Shown: positions 18,320 through 26,967 of the stretch, in pieces
Numbering within the stretch: the stretch's first letter is position 1
Layout: every line of letters begins with the position of its first letter
DNA from: Dyadobacter sp. NIV53
GTDB taxonomy: Bacteria; Bacteroidota; Bacteroidia; Cytophagales; Spirosomataceae
Direction of reading: 5' to 3'
Length of the DNA stretch: 64,000 bases
Assembly (NCBI RefSeq): GCF_019711195.1
Contig: NZ_CP081299.1
Coordinates: 1,922,001-1,986,000 of the forward strand
Program-made: the position numbers and the translations under genes
The notes under the pieces: generated by a model
The model's database searches: none
Told to the model about the DNA's origin: nothing
The model's input: only the letters and a program-made list of their open reading frames with translations

Positions 18320-18360
18320 AAAGAGCGTAAATGATTGTTTATCAATTATTTACGCTCTTT
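18320..18360. terminator. Strong bidirectional terminator-like hairpin without an adjacent gene
   Basis: AAAGAGCGTAAATGATTG, loop TTTAT, CAATTATTTACGCTCTTT: an 18-pair stem with one G-T wobble, flanked by A and T runs on both sides. The nearest gene end (LysR) is almost 490 bases away, so it may terminate an unannotated RNA or be left over from an earlier gene. Confidence 0.65.
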
Positions 18361-18561
18361 TTAATTTAAAACGTTAACACTATGATTAACACTTTTTAAG
18401 TTCTTCTATTTTTATCTGTTAATCATTCCAGTCAAATATTAATCGGGAAGTAATATCATCAGTTGTGTAGCATCTTTCCTTTATCCCACATTTTTTTCCT
18501 CCTCTTCTGTTATCAAGAGTTTAGAAGTAACGTTGCTCTTTCCGCTTAAAAACTGGACTAG

Positions 18562-19356
18562 TTACGCAGCGATTTGAAAGTTAAAATATTCTTTTGGTGT
18601 TTTCATTTTTAAAGCTGAATGAGGAGCAAAATTATTATATTCATCTACCCATTTTTGTATTTGTGACATCACAACTGTTGGATTATCGAGACAATTTTCA
18701 AAGACGTAATCTCTTTTAAAAGTGCCATTCAGTGCCTCACACATGCCATTTGATTGTGGTGAATATGTCGGTGTATTACAATCTTCAATATTCCATTGTT
18801 TAAGACTTTTTCTTAGATTTTTCTCTATGTATTCAGGTCCGTTATCATGTAGTAGTTGAAGCTGCCCTTTTGGCGGTAAACTTTCACCGAATCTTTCAAA
18901 TAGGGCATTCTGTACTAATAATTCGATATCACATCCTTGAATATGCGTGCCTGCTTTCCAGCTAATAATTGATCTGTCACAACAGTCGATCACAAAGGCC
19001 AGTCGAAGTTTTTGACCATTCCAACACTTAATAGACGTTATGTCGCTAGCCCATCTTGTATTGGATTTAACAACGGCTATTTTTCCAGTATGAATCCTAC
19101 TATTTCCTCTGGTTCGAAATCGTTTTAATAGTAAACCTTCCTCTTTCATAAAGCGGTGAACCATATATTTGGATAATGTAACACCATAATCCCTTTGTAA
19201 AATAGCTCGCACACGAGGTGTTCCATAGGTTGACTTCATGCTTGATATTGATCGAATATTAGCCTTAGCCGCATCTGACAGGTATTTTTTTACAATTTTC
19301 TTTCTCTTGGGATAAGGCCTGGCTTGGTAATAGATGCTAGATTTGGCAACTCCCAA
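18562..19356 (-). CDS. IS3-family transposase OrfB (DDE integrase)
   Basis: 264 residues from a TTG; the frame is open further upstream with sensible residues (SREFGLSINRIIKIL), so the true product is an OrfAB fusion. The rve integrase domain shows the D at RWASDITSIK, the second D near LLHDNGPEY and the E at SNGMCEALNGTFKRDYVF: an intact DDE triad. It is the catalytic part of the transposase and acts on the IS ends described above. Confidence 0.9.
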   Translation of the reverse strand: MGVAKSSIYYQARPYPKRKKIVKKYLSDAAKANIRSISSMKSTYGTPRVRAILQRDYGVTLSKYMVHRFMKEEGLLLKRFRTRGNSRIHTGKIAVVKSNTRWASDITSIKCWNGQKLRLAFVIDCCDRSIISWKAGTHIQGCDIELLVQNALFERFGESLPPKGQLQLLHDNGPEYIEKNLRKSLKQWNIEDCNTPTYSPQSNGMCEALNGTFKRDYVFENCLDNPTVVMSQIQKWVDEYNNFAPHSALKMKTPKEYFNFQIAA

Positions 19357-19405
19357 TATTTTGATGATTCGGTTGATACTTAATCCGAATTCCCTGGATA
19401 GCGAT

Positions 19406-19756
19406 TCAACTGCCGGTTTCGTAGTTGATCCATCTCCAGCTTTTTTTTAGAACCTTAATATCAAGTGTGGCCTCTCCCAGAGCCCTCTTAAGTTCATCAT
19501 TTTCTCTTCGCAAGACCTCTAACTCCGTTTTAGAGTGTAGCTGGCCATCATTTTTTATACTCATAACTGCTCCTGATTTTGCATCCTTACGCCATTTATA
19601 TAGCTGGCTTGATATTAGACCGTGTCGACGACAAAACTCGGGACAAGACAAGCCAGATAAATCCCATTCTTCCACTAAGTAAGCCTTTTGTTGCGAGGTA
19701 AGCAATTTTCTTCCTGATGAACTTAGGCGTGCATTCTTAATCATCTCTGATACCAT
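19406..19756 (-). CDS. IS3-family transposase OrfA
   Basis: 116 residues with an N-terminal helix-turn-helix (about 20-60; PEFCRRHGLISSQLYKWRK) and a C-terminal leucine-zipper-like coiled coil (LEVLRRENDELKRALGEATL). OrfA binds the IS ends and supplies the N-terminal half of the OrfAB transposase. Near its end is an A8 tract (19441-19448). The OrfB frame is +1 (equivalent to -2) relative to OrfA, not the usual -1, so this copy needs loss of one A, or slippage, to make the fusion. Confidence 0.88.
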   Translation of the reverse strand: MVSEMIKNARLSSSGRKLLTSQQKAYLVEEWDLSGLSCPEFCRRHGLISSQLYKWRKDAKSGAVMSIKNDGQLHSKTELEVLRRENDELKRALGEATLDIKVLKKSWRWINYETGS

Positions 19757-19790
19757 TTCTGTTTCTCGTTTGAGGCTACAAACTGGTCCA

Positions 19791-20310
19791 ATGATTCAAA
19801 CGGTTAGGAACAACGTTCGTAGTATAGCTTCTCTCTTATCCTGGATCATGTTATCAATACATTGACGAAAAATCCTTATTTAGTTTAGCATAACAAATAT
19901 CCAGGACTTATAAGATACAACTTGTAAGTGCTTTTTTATTTGATACACAATTTGATAAACAAGTATTAAGTGACTTTTTAGAATGGAAAGATGTCTGTCT
20001 ACGAATACAATTATAGGATTTGAAGAAATACCAAAATTTTTAAACAGACTCTTAGTGGTTTTTAAACTACTTAAAGGGCAAAGATAAGTTTTTGAAGCAA
20101 CCTTAGATTAACCTTTTAAACGTAACCCTCTGTAAACCGATTTATCAGACAATAATATCCTTTAATAGCTGATATAATAAAATTTCAAGAACTCATGCTG
20201 GTTTTATTTATGAAGTCCAGAAATGCTGCATGACCAAATTACCACTGCTGATTACTCCAATGTCAGACTTCGGCATTGAAAATATTGATGTCAGCTGACG
20301 TTTTAATAAT
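19791..20310. other. Intergenic region without recognised gene
   Basis: About 520 AT-rich bases between the IS3 element and the TIR remnant. No open frame with family resemblance and no clear hairpin or repeat was seen. Confidence 0.5.
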
Positions 20311-20705
20311 TTAATCCGGATTGGTAAATCTTATTTGAATTGCGTTTTTAATTTCTGAAAAGTCATCTGCAGATAGAATTTCTTTTGTCATCAAATTAAT
20401 ATCATTCAAAAATGGTAAAAAATCTGAGATAGATGTTTTAATAGCTTGTATTATAGGGTACTTCCTTTGATCAGCATCAAACTCAGTCACCAAGCTTTTC
20501 CATTCAGCTTCCAAGTCTTTCCAGTAAGTAAAATAATCACGGAGCACTGTAGTACTATTGAGGTCTAAATTTTCTACACGAATCAGATAATTATTTTTCA
20601 GAAGTTCAGTACTATAAAGGCTGGAATTTCTATAAAGTTTGTATAGCTCAAACATACAGTATTCATATCGTAGGTACTTGTCACTATGGGCAATAACCAC
20701 AAACG
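20311..20705 (-). pseudogene. TIR-domain protein, C-terminal half only
   Basis: The readable frame (about 130 residues) begins DAFVVIAHSDKYLRYEYCMF and continues with L-Y-K-L and a YW-containing helix (DYFTYWKDLEAEW). This is the second half of a bacterial TIR domain: the strand VVIAHSDKYL, the helix with the conserved C-x-x-E-L (YCMFEL, whose Glu is the catalytic residue in NAD-cleaving TIRs) and the usual KYW-type insert. The first half with the BB loop is missing; upstream DNA is an IS3 OrfB remnant. TIR proteins commonly act in anti-phage defence, but this copy cannot fold as a complete domain. Confidence 0.7.
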
Positions 20706-20860
20706 CATCACTTGTGGATTTTCCTCTGTCCCGGTTTTACAACCATAGTATATCCCACTGCGCTGAACGCCAAACAGCTTACATTGGCTACGAATGCTGA
20801 GTTTTGACCTAGAATCTACCAGTTGCTTGCGAGTGCCTACCGGGATGAGTTGAGGGCACT
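20706..20860 (-). mobile_element. IS3-family OrfB N-terminal remnant
   Basis: The minus strand reads RKQLVDSRSKLSIRSQCKLF then GVQRSGIYYGCK and TEENPQVMRL, the standard opening of IS3-family OrfB (LVD..., LSIRxQCxLLG, RSxxYY, ExxxxxMRL). It stops abruptly at the TIR remnant. It differs from the OrfB at 18562, so it comes from another IS3 subgroup. No end repeats were found. Confidence 0.7.
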
Positions 20861-21066
20861 GAAAAGTTACACATGTGCCTCATGTTGTTTACGTACCCAT
20901 TTGTGTGAGGTCATGTAATATCTCCGTTTTTGCAGACATAATTTGAGCCGAGATCAAAAGCCTTAAATGAGCCATGTATGTAATCAATTTGTAATAAAAT
21001 TATTATATACACAATCATTCAATTAAAAGGGATTGATTGGCATCCTCATAAAAAAAGCCTTGCCTT

Positions 21067-21380
21067 ATGAAAAAGCTGTTACATGCGCTGTTGATCTCAC
21101 TTGTTTTTGTTGCCTGCAAAAATGATGATACTGAACAGAGCCGGAAATTGCTGCCATTGTGCATATGTGGAAACTCATTGCTTACGAAATACAGCAGACG
21201 GTAAAAATCTGGGTTCATGTTGACGAGGAACCGAAGGCAGAAGTACCAACTAATAGCTAATGTATAGGCATTGATTGTATCGGATGCGACACATGGGATA
21301 TTGAACAAGCTGGAAATGAGCTTATTATACCTCTCTGTGAACCCTTTGCTGACTGAAGGTCAAAGTACATTATGGAATAA
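21067..21380 (+). pseudogene. Decayed copy of the lipoprotein gene at 39368
   Basis: The plus strand matches the lipoprotein gene at 39368-39796 from about 150 bases upstream of the start to about 50 bases past the stop. It begins MKKLLHALLISLVFVACKND, then loses one C (GAACAGAGCC versus GAACCAGAGCC), which shifts the frame into an early stop. It also lacks about 110 internal bases present in the intact copy. The conserved leader shows that a whole transcription unit was duplicated. Confidence 0.85.
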
Positions 21381-21980
21381 TCTGAAAGGTTTCAATCAGT
21401 TGCAAAGGCAAATTCAGTGTCTTATAGAAAAAAGGTTATTCATCAAAAGGCCATTCAAGGTTAAAAACGCTGTATATGCTTTTTGTTTGGTCCTGGAGGT
21501 TAGCGTACCTGGCTAAGCGCGTTTTCACCGATTTGGTTAATCTGCATGACAATGCAGTAAAGAAGGTGTTACTTAATGAATAAATTTCAGTTGTATCAAA
21601 TATTTCGGGATACCTCAAAAACAAGTTACAACCCACAGTGATAACAATATTCTTACCAATCCATCTTCCTGCAACCGGTTTAAACTGATCGTTGTCGTAA
21701 ACAAGCAAGTAATACTATTCTGCGGTCGGCCGTTCAATGGACTTATACGCCTAACTCCGACCATTTCCCAATCAAATTTAAATGGGCTTGCCATGTGCCA
21801 ATGTTAAACTAGCTCAAAAAACTGAATTTATAAATTAGAGAATAGTTTACGGCATGCATTTTATACACATTGTAAGTCAATGATATTAAAAAGCAATGCA
21901 CATAAGGTTCGATGAACGTTTGTATATGGCCTTTTACGACTGACTGATTATTAGCCATACAGATTCGCGCTGCTCCTATT
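21381..21980. other. Intergenic region before the glycosyltransferase operon
   Basis: About 600 bases. The first 50 continue the duplication shared with the 39.8 kb region. A 35-codon plus-strand frame at 21476-21583 (MLFVWSWRLAYLAKRVFTDL...) looks amphipathic but has no family match or visible initiation context; it is not called. The leader of the glycosyltransferase operon must lie in the last 300 bases. Confidence 0.4.
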
Positions 21981-23039
21981 ATGAATATTTTACTTGTATC
22001 AGGTCCCGGGATAACACTGAAAGAGCCTTATAACAGCGGTATAGAAGCTTTTATAGTTTCTTTTGCCAACCAACTTGTTGATGAAGGGCATACTGTAGAT
22101 GTTATTGCGCATGAGGCGGAAGCCAGCGCTAAATTTACGCTGGTAAACCCTTTCACTGTATCTAATAAAGCTGAACCTGATTTTTTTACATGTTTCAAAG
22201 AAAAACTTCAGTTCAAAAAGCTGGATGCCGATTTATATGATGTCATTCATTACAACATGTTTTACCCGCATCTGTTGGAGGCAGGATTGCATTTCAATAA
22301 AACGTCGTTGCTGACGCTGCATTCACCGGCTGACGAAAAACGAATATCTGCGTATAAAGAACTTTCGCGGCAAAAAGATGTCACATTCGTAGCGATATCA
22401 GAAAGGGTCAAACGGCAATGGGACCAGGCGCTTGAGACAGATATGCCGCTTATAAACAACGGTATAAACGTGGATCTTTGGCCCACAAAAAGTTCGGAGG
22501 ACCGTGCGTATCTGCTGTGGTCGGCACGAATCAACGAAGAAAAGAATGTTGCAGCTGCCATCTGCGTGGCAAAATATATGCAGCTGCCGCTGAAGATTGC
22601 TGGCAGAATTGTTGACCAGTATTATTTTGATGAGCAGGTTAAACCGCAACTTAACGATCAAATTCAGTATGTAGGGCACGTGACGCAACACGAACTAAGC
22701 AGCTTAGCGAAAAAAGCATCTGCTTATCTCGCAACGGCAACATGGCAGGAGCCGTTTGGTTTGGCTGCATTGGAAATGTTGGCGAGCGGATTGCCAGTTG
22801 TTGGCTTTAATACTGCTGTTCCGCCGGATTGGGTGCATGAAAGTGTATTAACAACTGCATCTCTCCGTTGGCAAGACTTGGTAGAGCTGGTTAAAAAGAG
22901 TAATGCGATCAGTCCGGGTACATGTAAAGAATTCGCATCGAACATGAATATACAAAATATGACTTTGAACTACGTAAAGCTATATAAAGAAGTATTGTCG
23001 CAAAAATGTATTGTTGAAAAAGCTACAGCCGAAATATGA
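21981..23039 (+). CDS. GT4-family glycosyltransferase (operon gene 1)
   Basis: A 352-residue cytosolic GT-B retaining glycosyltransferase. The N-terminal domain opens MNILLVSGPGITLKEPYNSG with the glycine-rich acceptor loop and GIEAFIVSFANQL. The C-terminal nucleotide-sugar domain shows LLWSARINEEKN and the E-x7-E motif in EPFGLAALEMLASGLPVVGF. Gene 3 (24055) is a close paralogue of the same length. It starts the five-gene unit and overlaps the next gene by four bases (ATGA), which implies translational coupling. Donor and acceptor sugars cannot be told from sequence. Confidence 0.92.
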   Translation: MNILLVSGPGITLKEPYNSGIEAFIVSFANQLVDEGHTVDVIAHEAEASAKFTLVNPFTVSNKAEPDFFTCFKEKLQFKKLDADLYDVIHYNMFYPHLLEAGLHFNKTSLLTLHSPADEKRISAYKELSRQKDVTFVAISERVKRQWDQALETDMPLINNGINVDLWPTKSSEDRAYLLWSARINEEKNVAAAICVAKYMQLPLKIAGRIVDQYYFDEQVKPQLNDQIQYVGHVTQHELSSLAKKASAYLATATWQEPFGLAALEMLASGLPVVGFNTAVPPDWVHESVLTTASLRWQDLVELVKKSNAISPGTCKEFASNMNIQNMTLNYVKLYKEVLSQKCIVEKATAEI

Positions 23040-24058
23040 AGATTGCGGTCATAGCCAAAACCAGACTGCCGATCGCCGAGCCATTTCGTGGAGGCCTGGA
23101 AGCGTTTACGCACGCACTATGTAAAGAGTACATACGTCTCGGTCACGAAATCACTTTGTATGCACATGCAGATAGCGATCCCGAACTGAATGTAAAAGGA
23201 TTTTACGGCGATGAGTATCGGGAAAACAAATACTTCGAAATATATGAGAGCGACGAATACCTCTCGATACTTGAAGATATTGAACAAAATGATTTCGATA
23301 TTGTTCATAACAATTCAACGCATGAGCTACCGATACTTTGGGGCGTGAAGGCTGCAATTCCGGTGGTCACGACAATACATACGCCACCAATAAGCAAATT
23401 AAAAGCAGCTGTTAAGATTTGCTCGGGCTCTGAAAATCTTCATTTCGTAATACCTTCAAAGTCCTTTGAAGCTACGTGGCAGCCATATATGAATAACGGT
23501 TCAATCGTCATTTACAACGGTGTTGACCTGGATAAGTGGCCGCTCGTACGCACAAGTCAAGACTATCTGTTTTGGTTTGGAAGGATCGTGCATGATAAAG
23601 GTCTGGACATTGTGATAGACGCGGCCCACGAACTCAATATGCCCTTAAAATTTGCCGGACCGCTCGACGATAAGAAATATTTTGATGAACAAATCAGTCC
23701 TCGAATGACGGAAAAAGATACATACCTCGGTCACTTAAAACAGTCTGATATACACTTGAACATGAAAGGAGCAGCCGCTGTGGTAAATGCCGTGCGCTGG
23801 GAAGAACCTTTTGGCCTTACCAACATAGAAGCCATGTCATCGGGCGTGCCGATAGCCGGATTCAACCGCGGTGCTTTTCGGGAATTAGTTAATATGGAGA
23901 GTGGAGTTATAGCGGAGCAAAAAAACGTCAAATCTCTTGCAAGAGCAATTGCAGCTGCGATACCGCTTGAAAGCGATAAAGTCAGGCGCCACGCAGAAAC
24001 ATTTTCTTTGAAAACGATGGCTCAGCGCTATATCAATTATTTTGAGAAAGTTCTATGA
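23036..24058 (+). CDS. GT4-family glycosyltransferase (operon gene 2)
   Basis: 340 residues, GT-B fold, opening MKIAVIAKTRLPIAEPFRGG with GGLEAFTHALCKEYIRLGHE in the acceptor domain and EPFGLTNIEAMSSGVPIAGF carrying the E-x7-E motif. The donor-domain strand reads YLFWFGRIVHDKGLDI. It is more distant from genes 1 and 3 than those are from each other, so it probably adds a different sugar or uses a different acceptor. Its ATG overlaps the stop of gene 1 and its stop overlaps the ATG of gene 3, each by four bases. Confidence 0.92.
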   Translation: MKIAVIAKTRLPIAEPFRGGLEAFTHALCKEYIRLGHEITLYAHADSDPELNVKGFYGDEYRENKYFEIYESDEYLSILEDIEQNDFDIVHNNSTHELPILWGVKAAIPVVTTIHTPPISKLKAAVKICSGSENLHFVIPSKSFEATWQPYMNNGSIVIYNGVDLDKWPLVRTSQDYLFWFGRIVHDKGLDIVIDAAHELNMPLKFAGPLDDKKYFDEQISPRMTEKDTYLGHLKQSDIHLNMKGAAAVVNAVRWEEPFGLTNIEAMSSGVPIAGFNRGAFRELVNMESGVIAEQKNVKSLARAIAAAIPLESDKVRRHAETFSLKTMAQRYINYFEKVL

Positions 24059-25113
24059 AAATACTGATTGTTGCCGGACCATTTATCTCGTTGCGTGAGC
24101 CATACAATGGTGGCACGGAGGCATTCATCGTCGAGCACGCAAATGCATTGGTGCGCCTGGGGCATATCGTCGATGTGATTGCAAAGGACGCGGACGAAAA
24201 AAATCTGTTTCAGGTGATTGAATTTCATGAGAGCCCGCTTAGCATGAAAGATGATTCGTACCGGCCCTGTCCGGAATTGCTCGGCCAGCAACATTATCAA
24301 ACATTACAATTTGGATTGTTTGACGTGAGCCGTTACGACGTCATTCACTATAATTCATTTATACCCGAAATCTATGCAGTCGGTGCACTTCATAAAATTC
24401 CTTGCGTACTTACATTGCATTTGCCGCCGACCGAAAAATTTGTTCTGATGTATCAGTTTTTTACGAAGCATGCTCCGGTCTTATCTGTCGGCATTTCGAA
24501 GCGAATGAGCGAACAATGGAAGGCATTCCTCGGCAAAGATGTGGAGGTAATCTTAAACGGAATAGTACTCGATAAATGGAAGTTACATGTTCGAAATGCT
24601 GACGGTTATCTATTATGGAGCGGACGTATTACAAAAGAAAAGAACGTTGAAGCAGCTATACATCTTGCCAATTATTTAAAACAGCCACTAAGAATTGTCG
24701 GGCCCATATTTGATAAGGAATATTTCCTTGACCGTGTTCAGCCGCAGCTAAACGAACGTATTGAATACATCTCCCATGCCACTCAGCAGCAGTTAAGCAA
24801 ACTGGCGGCAGGCGCTTCGGCGTATCTGGCAACCGCTACCTGGGAAGAACCTTTCGGGCTGAGTACGGTGGAGATGCTTGCAAGTGGTTTGCCCGTAGTA
24901 GGGTTTAATACCGCCATACCTCCGGAGCTTCGCAACGAAAAAGTATCCATATCAGTTGATTCACATGACTGGCGGGATCTTATAGAGCCGTTAGAAACCG
25001 CCAAAAAATCGGAACCGGCAGCTTGCAGAGACTTTGCAGCCTCATTTGATATGACAAAAACTTCCGCGGCTTACGTAAACATCTATGAACGCATAGCGAA
25101 AAACCCGAGGTGA
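24055..25113 (+). CDS. GT4-family glycosyltransferase (operon gene 3)
   Basis: 352 residues and a paralogue of gene 1: MKILIVAGPFISLREPYNGG, GTEAFIVEHANAL, LLWSGRITKEKNVEAAIHLA and EPFGLSTVEMLASGLPVVGF (E-x7-E). The pattern A-B-A' suggests one ancestral gene duplicated around gene 2, or two rounds of duplication. Same fold and expected retaining mechanism. Linked to its neighbours by overlaps. Confidence 0.92.
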   Translation: MKILIVAGPFISLREPYNGGTEAFIVEHANALVRLGHIVDVIAKDADEKNLFQVIEFHESPLSMKDDSYRPCPELLGQQHYQTLQFGLFDVSRYDVIHYNSFIPEIYAVGALHKIPCVLTLHLPPTEKFVLMYQFFTKHAPVLSVGISKRMSEQWKAFLGKDVEVILNGIVLDKWKLHVRNADGYLLWSGRITKEKNVEAAIHLANYLKQPLRIVGPIFDKEYFLDRVQPQLNERIEYISHATQQQLSKLAAGASAYLATATWEEPFGLSTVEMLASGLPVVGFNTAIPPELRNEKVSISVDSHDWRDLIEPLETAKKSEPAACRDFAASFDMTKTSAAYVNIYERIAKNPR

Positions 25114-26141
25114 TGAAGAAGCCAACGATATTCTATTTCGTACATGCACACGGGAACGGCCATAGGGCAACATTCAATATGTTGTATCCAGCATTATCAG
25201 TTTTTTTCGAGGTTATAGCGATAACGACAAATAATGAAATAAGCAGGTATCTGCAGAAAAAACACGACGTTCAGGCGCTGGAACTTCCTCCAAAATATCC
25301 GGCTGGCTACGAAATACCGGAGCATACATTTTCACAAGCTTTTGAAGTTACACCGTATGCGGTCGAGCCAGCAAGTCGGGCAAAAACGCTGGCTGAGGCG
25401 ATAGAGTTTTATAAGCCAAAAGCTTTTTACTGCGACGGAGTTCCTGAGTTGGCAATCATGGTTCGGGGGATGGGGGTCCCGGTCGTTTTAGTCCACCTGC
25501 CCGGAAATGTGATGAACGATCCAACACAGGTTTTTGCTCATGAACTTGCGGATCATATTGTAGCTCATTTTCCTTCTTCTTTGGAACAGGCGGACTACCA
25601 GTTTACGTCCAAAACATATTACAGCGGATATATTTCACAATATGCTGGCAGTGAATTGAAGCGAAGCAACCCTTCAGATACCAATAACGCAACAGTCATG
25701 TCAGGTTACGATAATTACGATGAAACGGTACTTAAAAACATGACGAAAGATCAAAATACACAGTTTACTATTATCGGTAATAAGCGGTATTATGATTTAG
25801 GTAAAAATTGTACACTGCTCGGCCTGGTTAAAGACATTAGGGAAGCTGTTGCTGGGGAAATAGTGATTTCTGCGGCTGGTCAAAACACGATTGCGGAGCT
25901 TTTGTCGCTTGGTAAACGTCTGATCCTGCTTCCGGAACCCAGGCCGTATGACGAGCAAGCAGTACATGCAAATGTGTTAGCTAATCAAAATGTTGCGCTG
26001 TTGGCGCAGGAAACTTTCAGCGCTGAGCAGTGGCAAAACGTGTTGCAAAAAGCGAAAGTATTTACACCTTTTTATAGAAATTTGGTGAATGCGTCAGCAC
26101 CTGAAGAGATAGCTCAAAAAATAAAAATCTGGTATGCCTGA
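25113..26141 (+). CDS. MurG/GT28-like glycosyltransferase (operon gene 4)
   Basis: 342 residues if started at the ATG at 25113, which overlaps the previous stop by one base (TGATG); a GTG one codon earlier is possible. It opens FYFVHAHGNGHRATFNML, the GxGHxxR-type acceptor loop of GT-B enzymes such as MurG and the Glyco_trans_1_3 family. The C-terminal part AGQNTIAELLSLGKRLILLP followed by DEQAVHANVLANQNVALL is the nucleotide-sugar site of the GT28 type. Related enzymes use UDP-sugars on lipid or small-molecule acceptors. Overlaps the next gene by eight bases. Confidence 0.85.
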   Translation: MKKPTIFYFVHAHGNGHRATFNMLYPALSVFFEVIAITTNNEISRYLQKKHDVQALELPPKYPAGYEIPEHTFSQAFEVTPYAVEPASRAKTLAEAIEFYKPKAFYCDGVPELAIMVRGMGVPVVLVHLPGNVMNDPTQVFAHELADHIVAHFPSSLEQADYQFTSKTYYSGYISQYAGSELKRSNPSDTNNATVMSGYDNYDETVLKNMTKDQNTQFTIIGNKRYYDLGKNCTLLGLVKDIREAVAGEIVISAAGQNTIAELLSLGKRLILLPEPRPYDEQAVHANVLANQNVALLAQETFSAEQWQNVLQKAKVFTPFYRNLVNASAPEEIAQKIKIWYA

Positions 26142-26967
26142 ATTCAGTATTGTAACGATTGTCAAGGGAAGGCGAAAGCAATTAGCCAATCTGCTTGACT
26201 CGATAAAAGCATCGACGGTTCTTCCTTCGGATATACAAGTTGTTTGTATGGACGACCTGGACGGAATTGTAACTCCTGTTGGCTTAAATGTGAACATCCA
26301 TTTAATTAAGGAAATTCATGAGCTACCATTAGCTGCAGCGCGGAATATGGGAATCGCCGCTGCAAAAACAGGCAACGTCATATTTATAGATGTAGATTGC
26401 ATCGTATCGCCGACCCTGTTTGCAAATATGCTGATGGCTTTGCAACCGAATAATGTAATTACAGCTTATCCTATGTATCTGCCGGTATTGCCTGACACAG
26501 GAAATTATGATGATCTAAAGCATTTAGCAGCAACGCACCCTGCCCGGGAGCACATACCGGCAGGCCAGCCGGTTGAACATTTGCAATTCTGGTCTTTAAT
26601 ATTTGCTATTCAAAAGCAAACGTTTGAAAAAATGGGTGGCTTCGATGAATCCTTTACAGGGTATGGGGCAGAAGATACAGATTTTGCCATGATGTTTCAC
26701 AAGGCGGACGTTAAGCTGATTTTTGTACGCGATTACGTATTACACCAACATCACGATAAGTACGATCCTCCCGTAAACCACTTTCATTCCATTATCGAAA
26801 ACGCTACACGGTACAGGCAGAAATGGGATGTTTTACCCATGCAGCGCTGGTTGAGAGCATTTGAAGAAATGGGCTTAATAAAAATCGATCAGGAAGATAA
26901 CATCACAGTCATTCAAAAACCTATAGATAGCCAGCTAAAAAACAGTGTTTCGGCCAATCCGTATTGA
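26134..26967 (+). CDS. GT2-family glycosyltransferase (operon gene 5)
   Basis: 277 residues, GT-A fold. The N-terminal Rossmann part reads FSIVTIVKGRRKQLANLLDS, the metal-binding DxD-type motif is in IFIDVDCIV, and the C-terminal GGFDESFTGYGAEDTDFAMM is the galactosyltransferase-type ED motif (Glyco_transf_7C-like). It probably extends the product of the GT-B enzymes with an inverting mechanism. Last gene of the operon; downstream DNA is gene-free for about 800 bases. Confidence 0.9.
   Translation: MPEFSIVTIVKGRRKQLANLLDSIKASTVLPSDIQVVCMDDLDGIVTPVGLNVNIHLIKEIHELPLAAARNMGIAAAKTGNVIFIDVDCIVSPTLFANMLMALQPNNVITAYPMYLPVLPDTGNYDDLKHLAATHPAREHIPAGQPVEHLQFWSLIFAIQKQTFEKMGGFDESFTGYGAEDTDFAMMFHKADVKLIFVRDYVLHQHHDKYDPPVNHFHSIIENATRYRQKWDVLPMQRWLRAFEEMGLIKIDQEDNITVIQKPIDSQLKNSVSANPY

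Larger units (their letters stand above)
18554..19790 (-). mobile_element. IS3-family insertion sequence
   Basis: About 1237 bases holding orfA and orfB on the minus strand. The ends read inward TGGACCAGTT (19790 side) and TGGACTAGTT (18554 side), matching at nine of ten bases and partly beyond. No matching target duplication is visible (AAC before, ATG after), so either the ends are slightly misplaced or flanking DNA has rearranged. The element lies in a gene-poor region next to other IS remnants. Confidence 0.8.

Noticed and set aside
21436..21708. 90-codon minus-strand open frame, and a 35-codon plus-strand frame at 21476
   Set aside because: No family resemblance and no convincing start context; the area is next to a decayed duplication.
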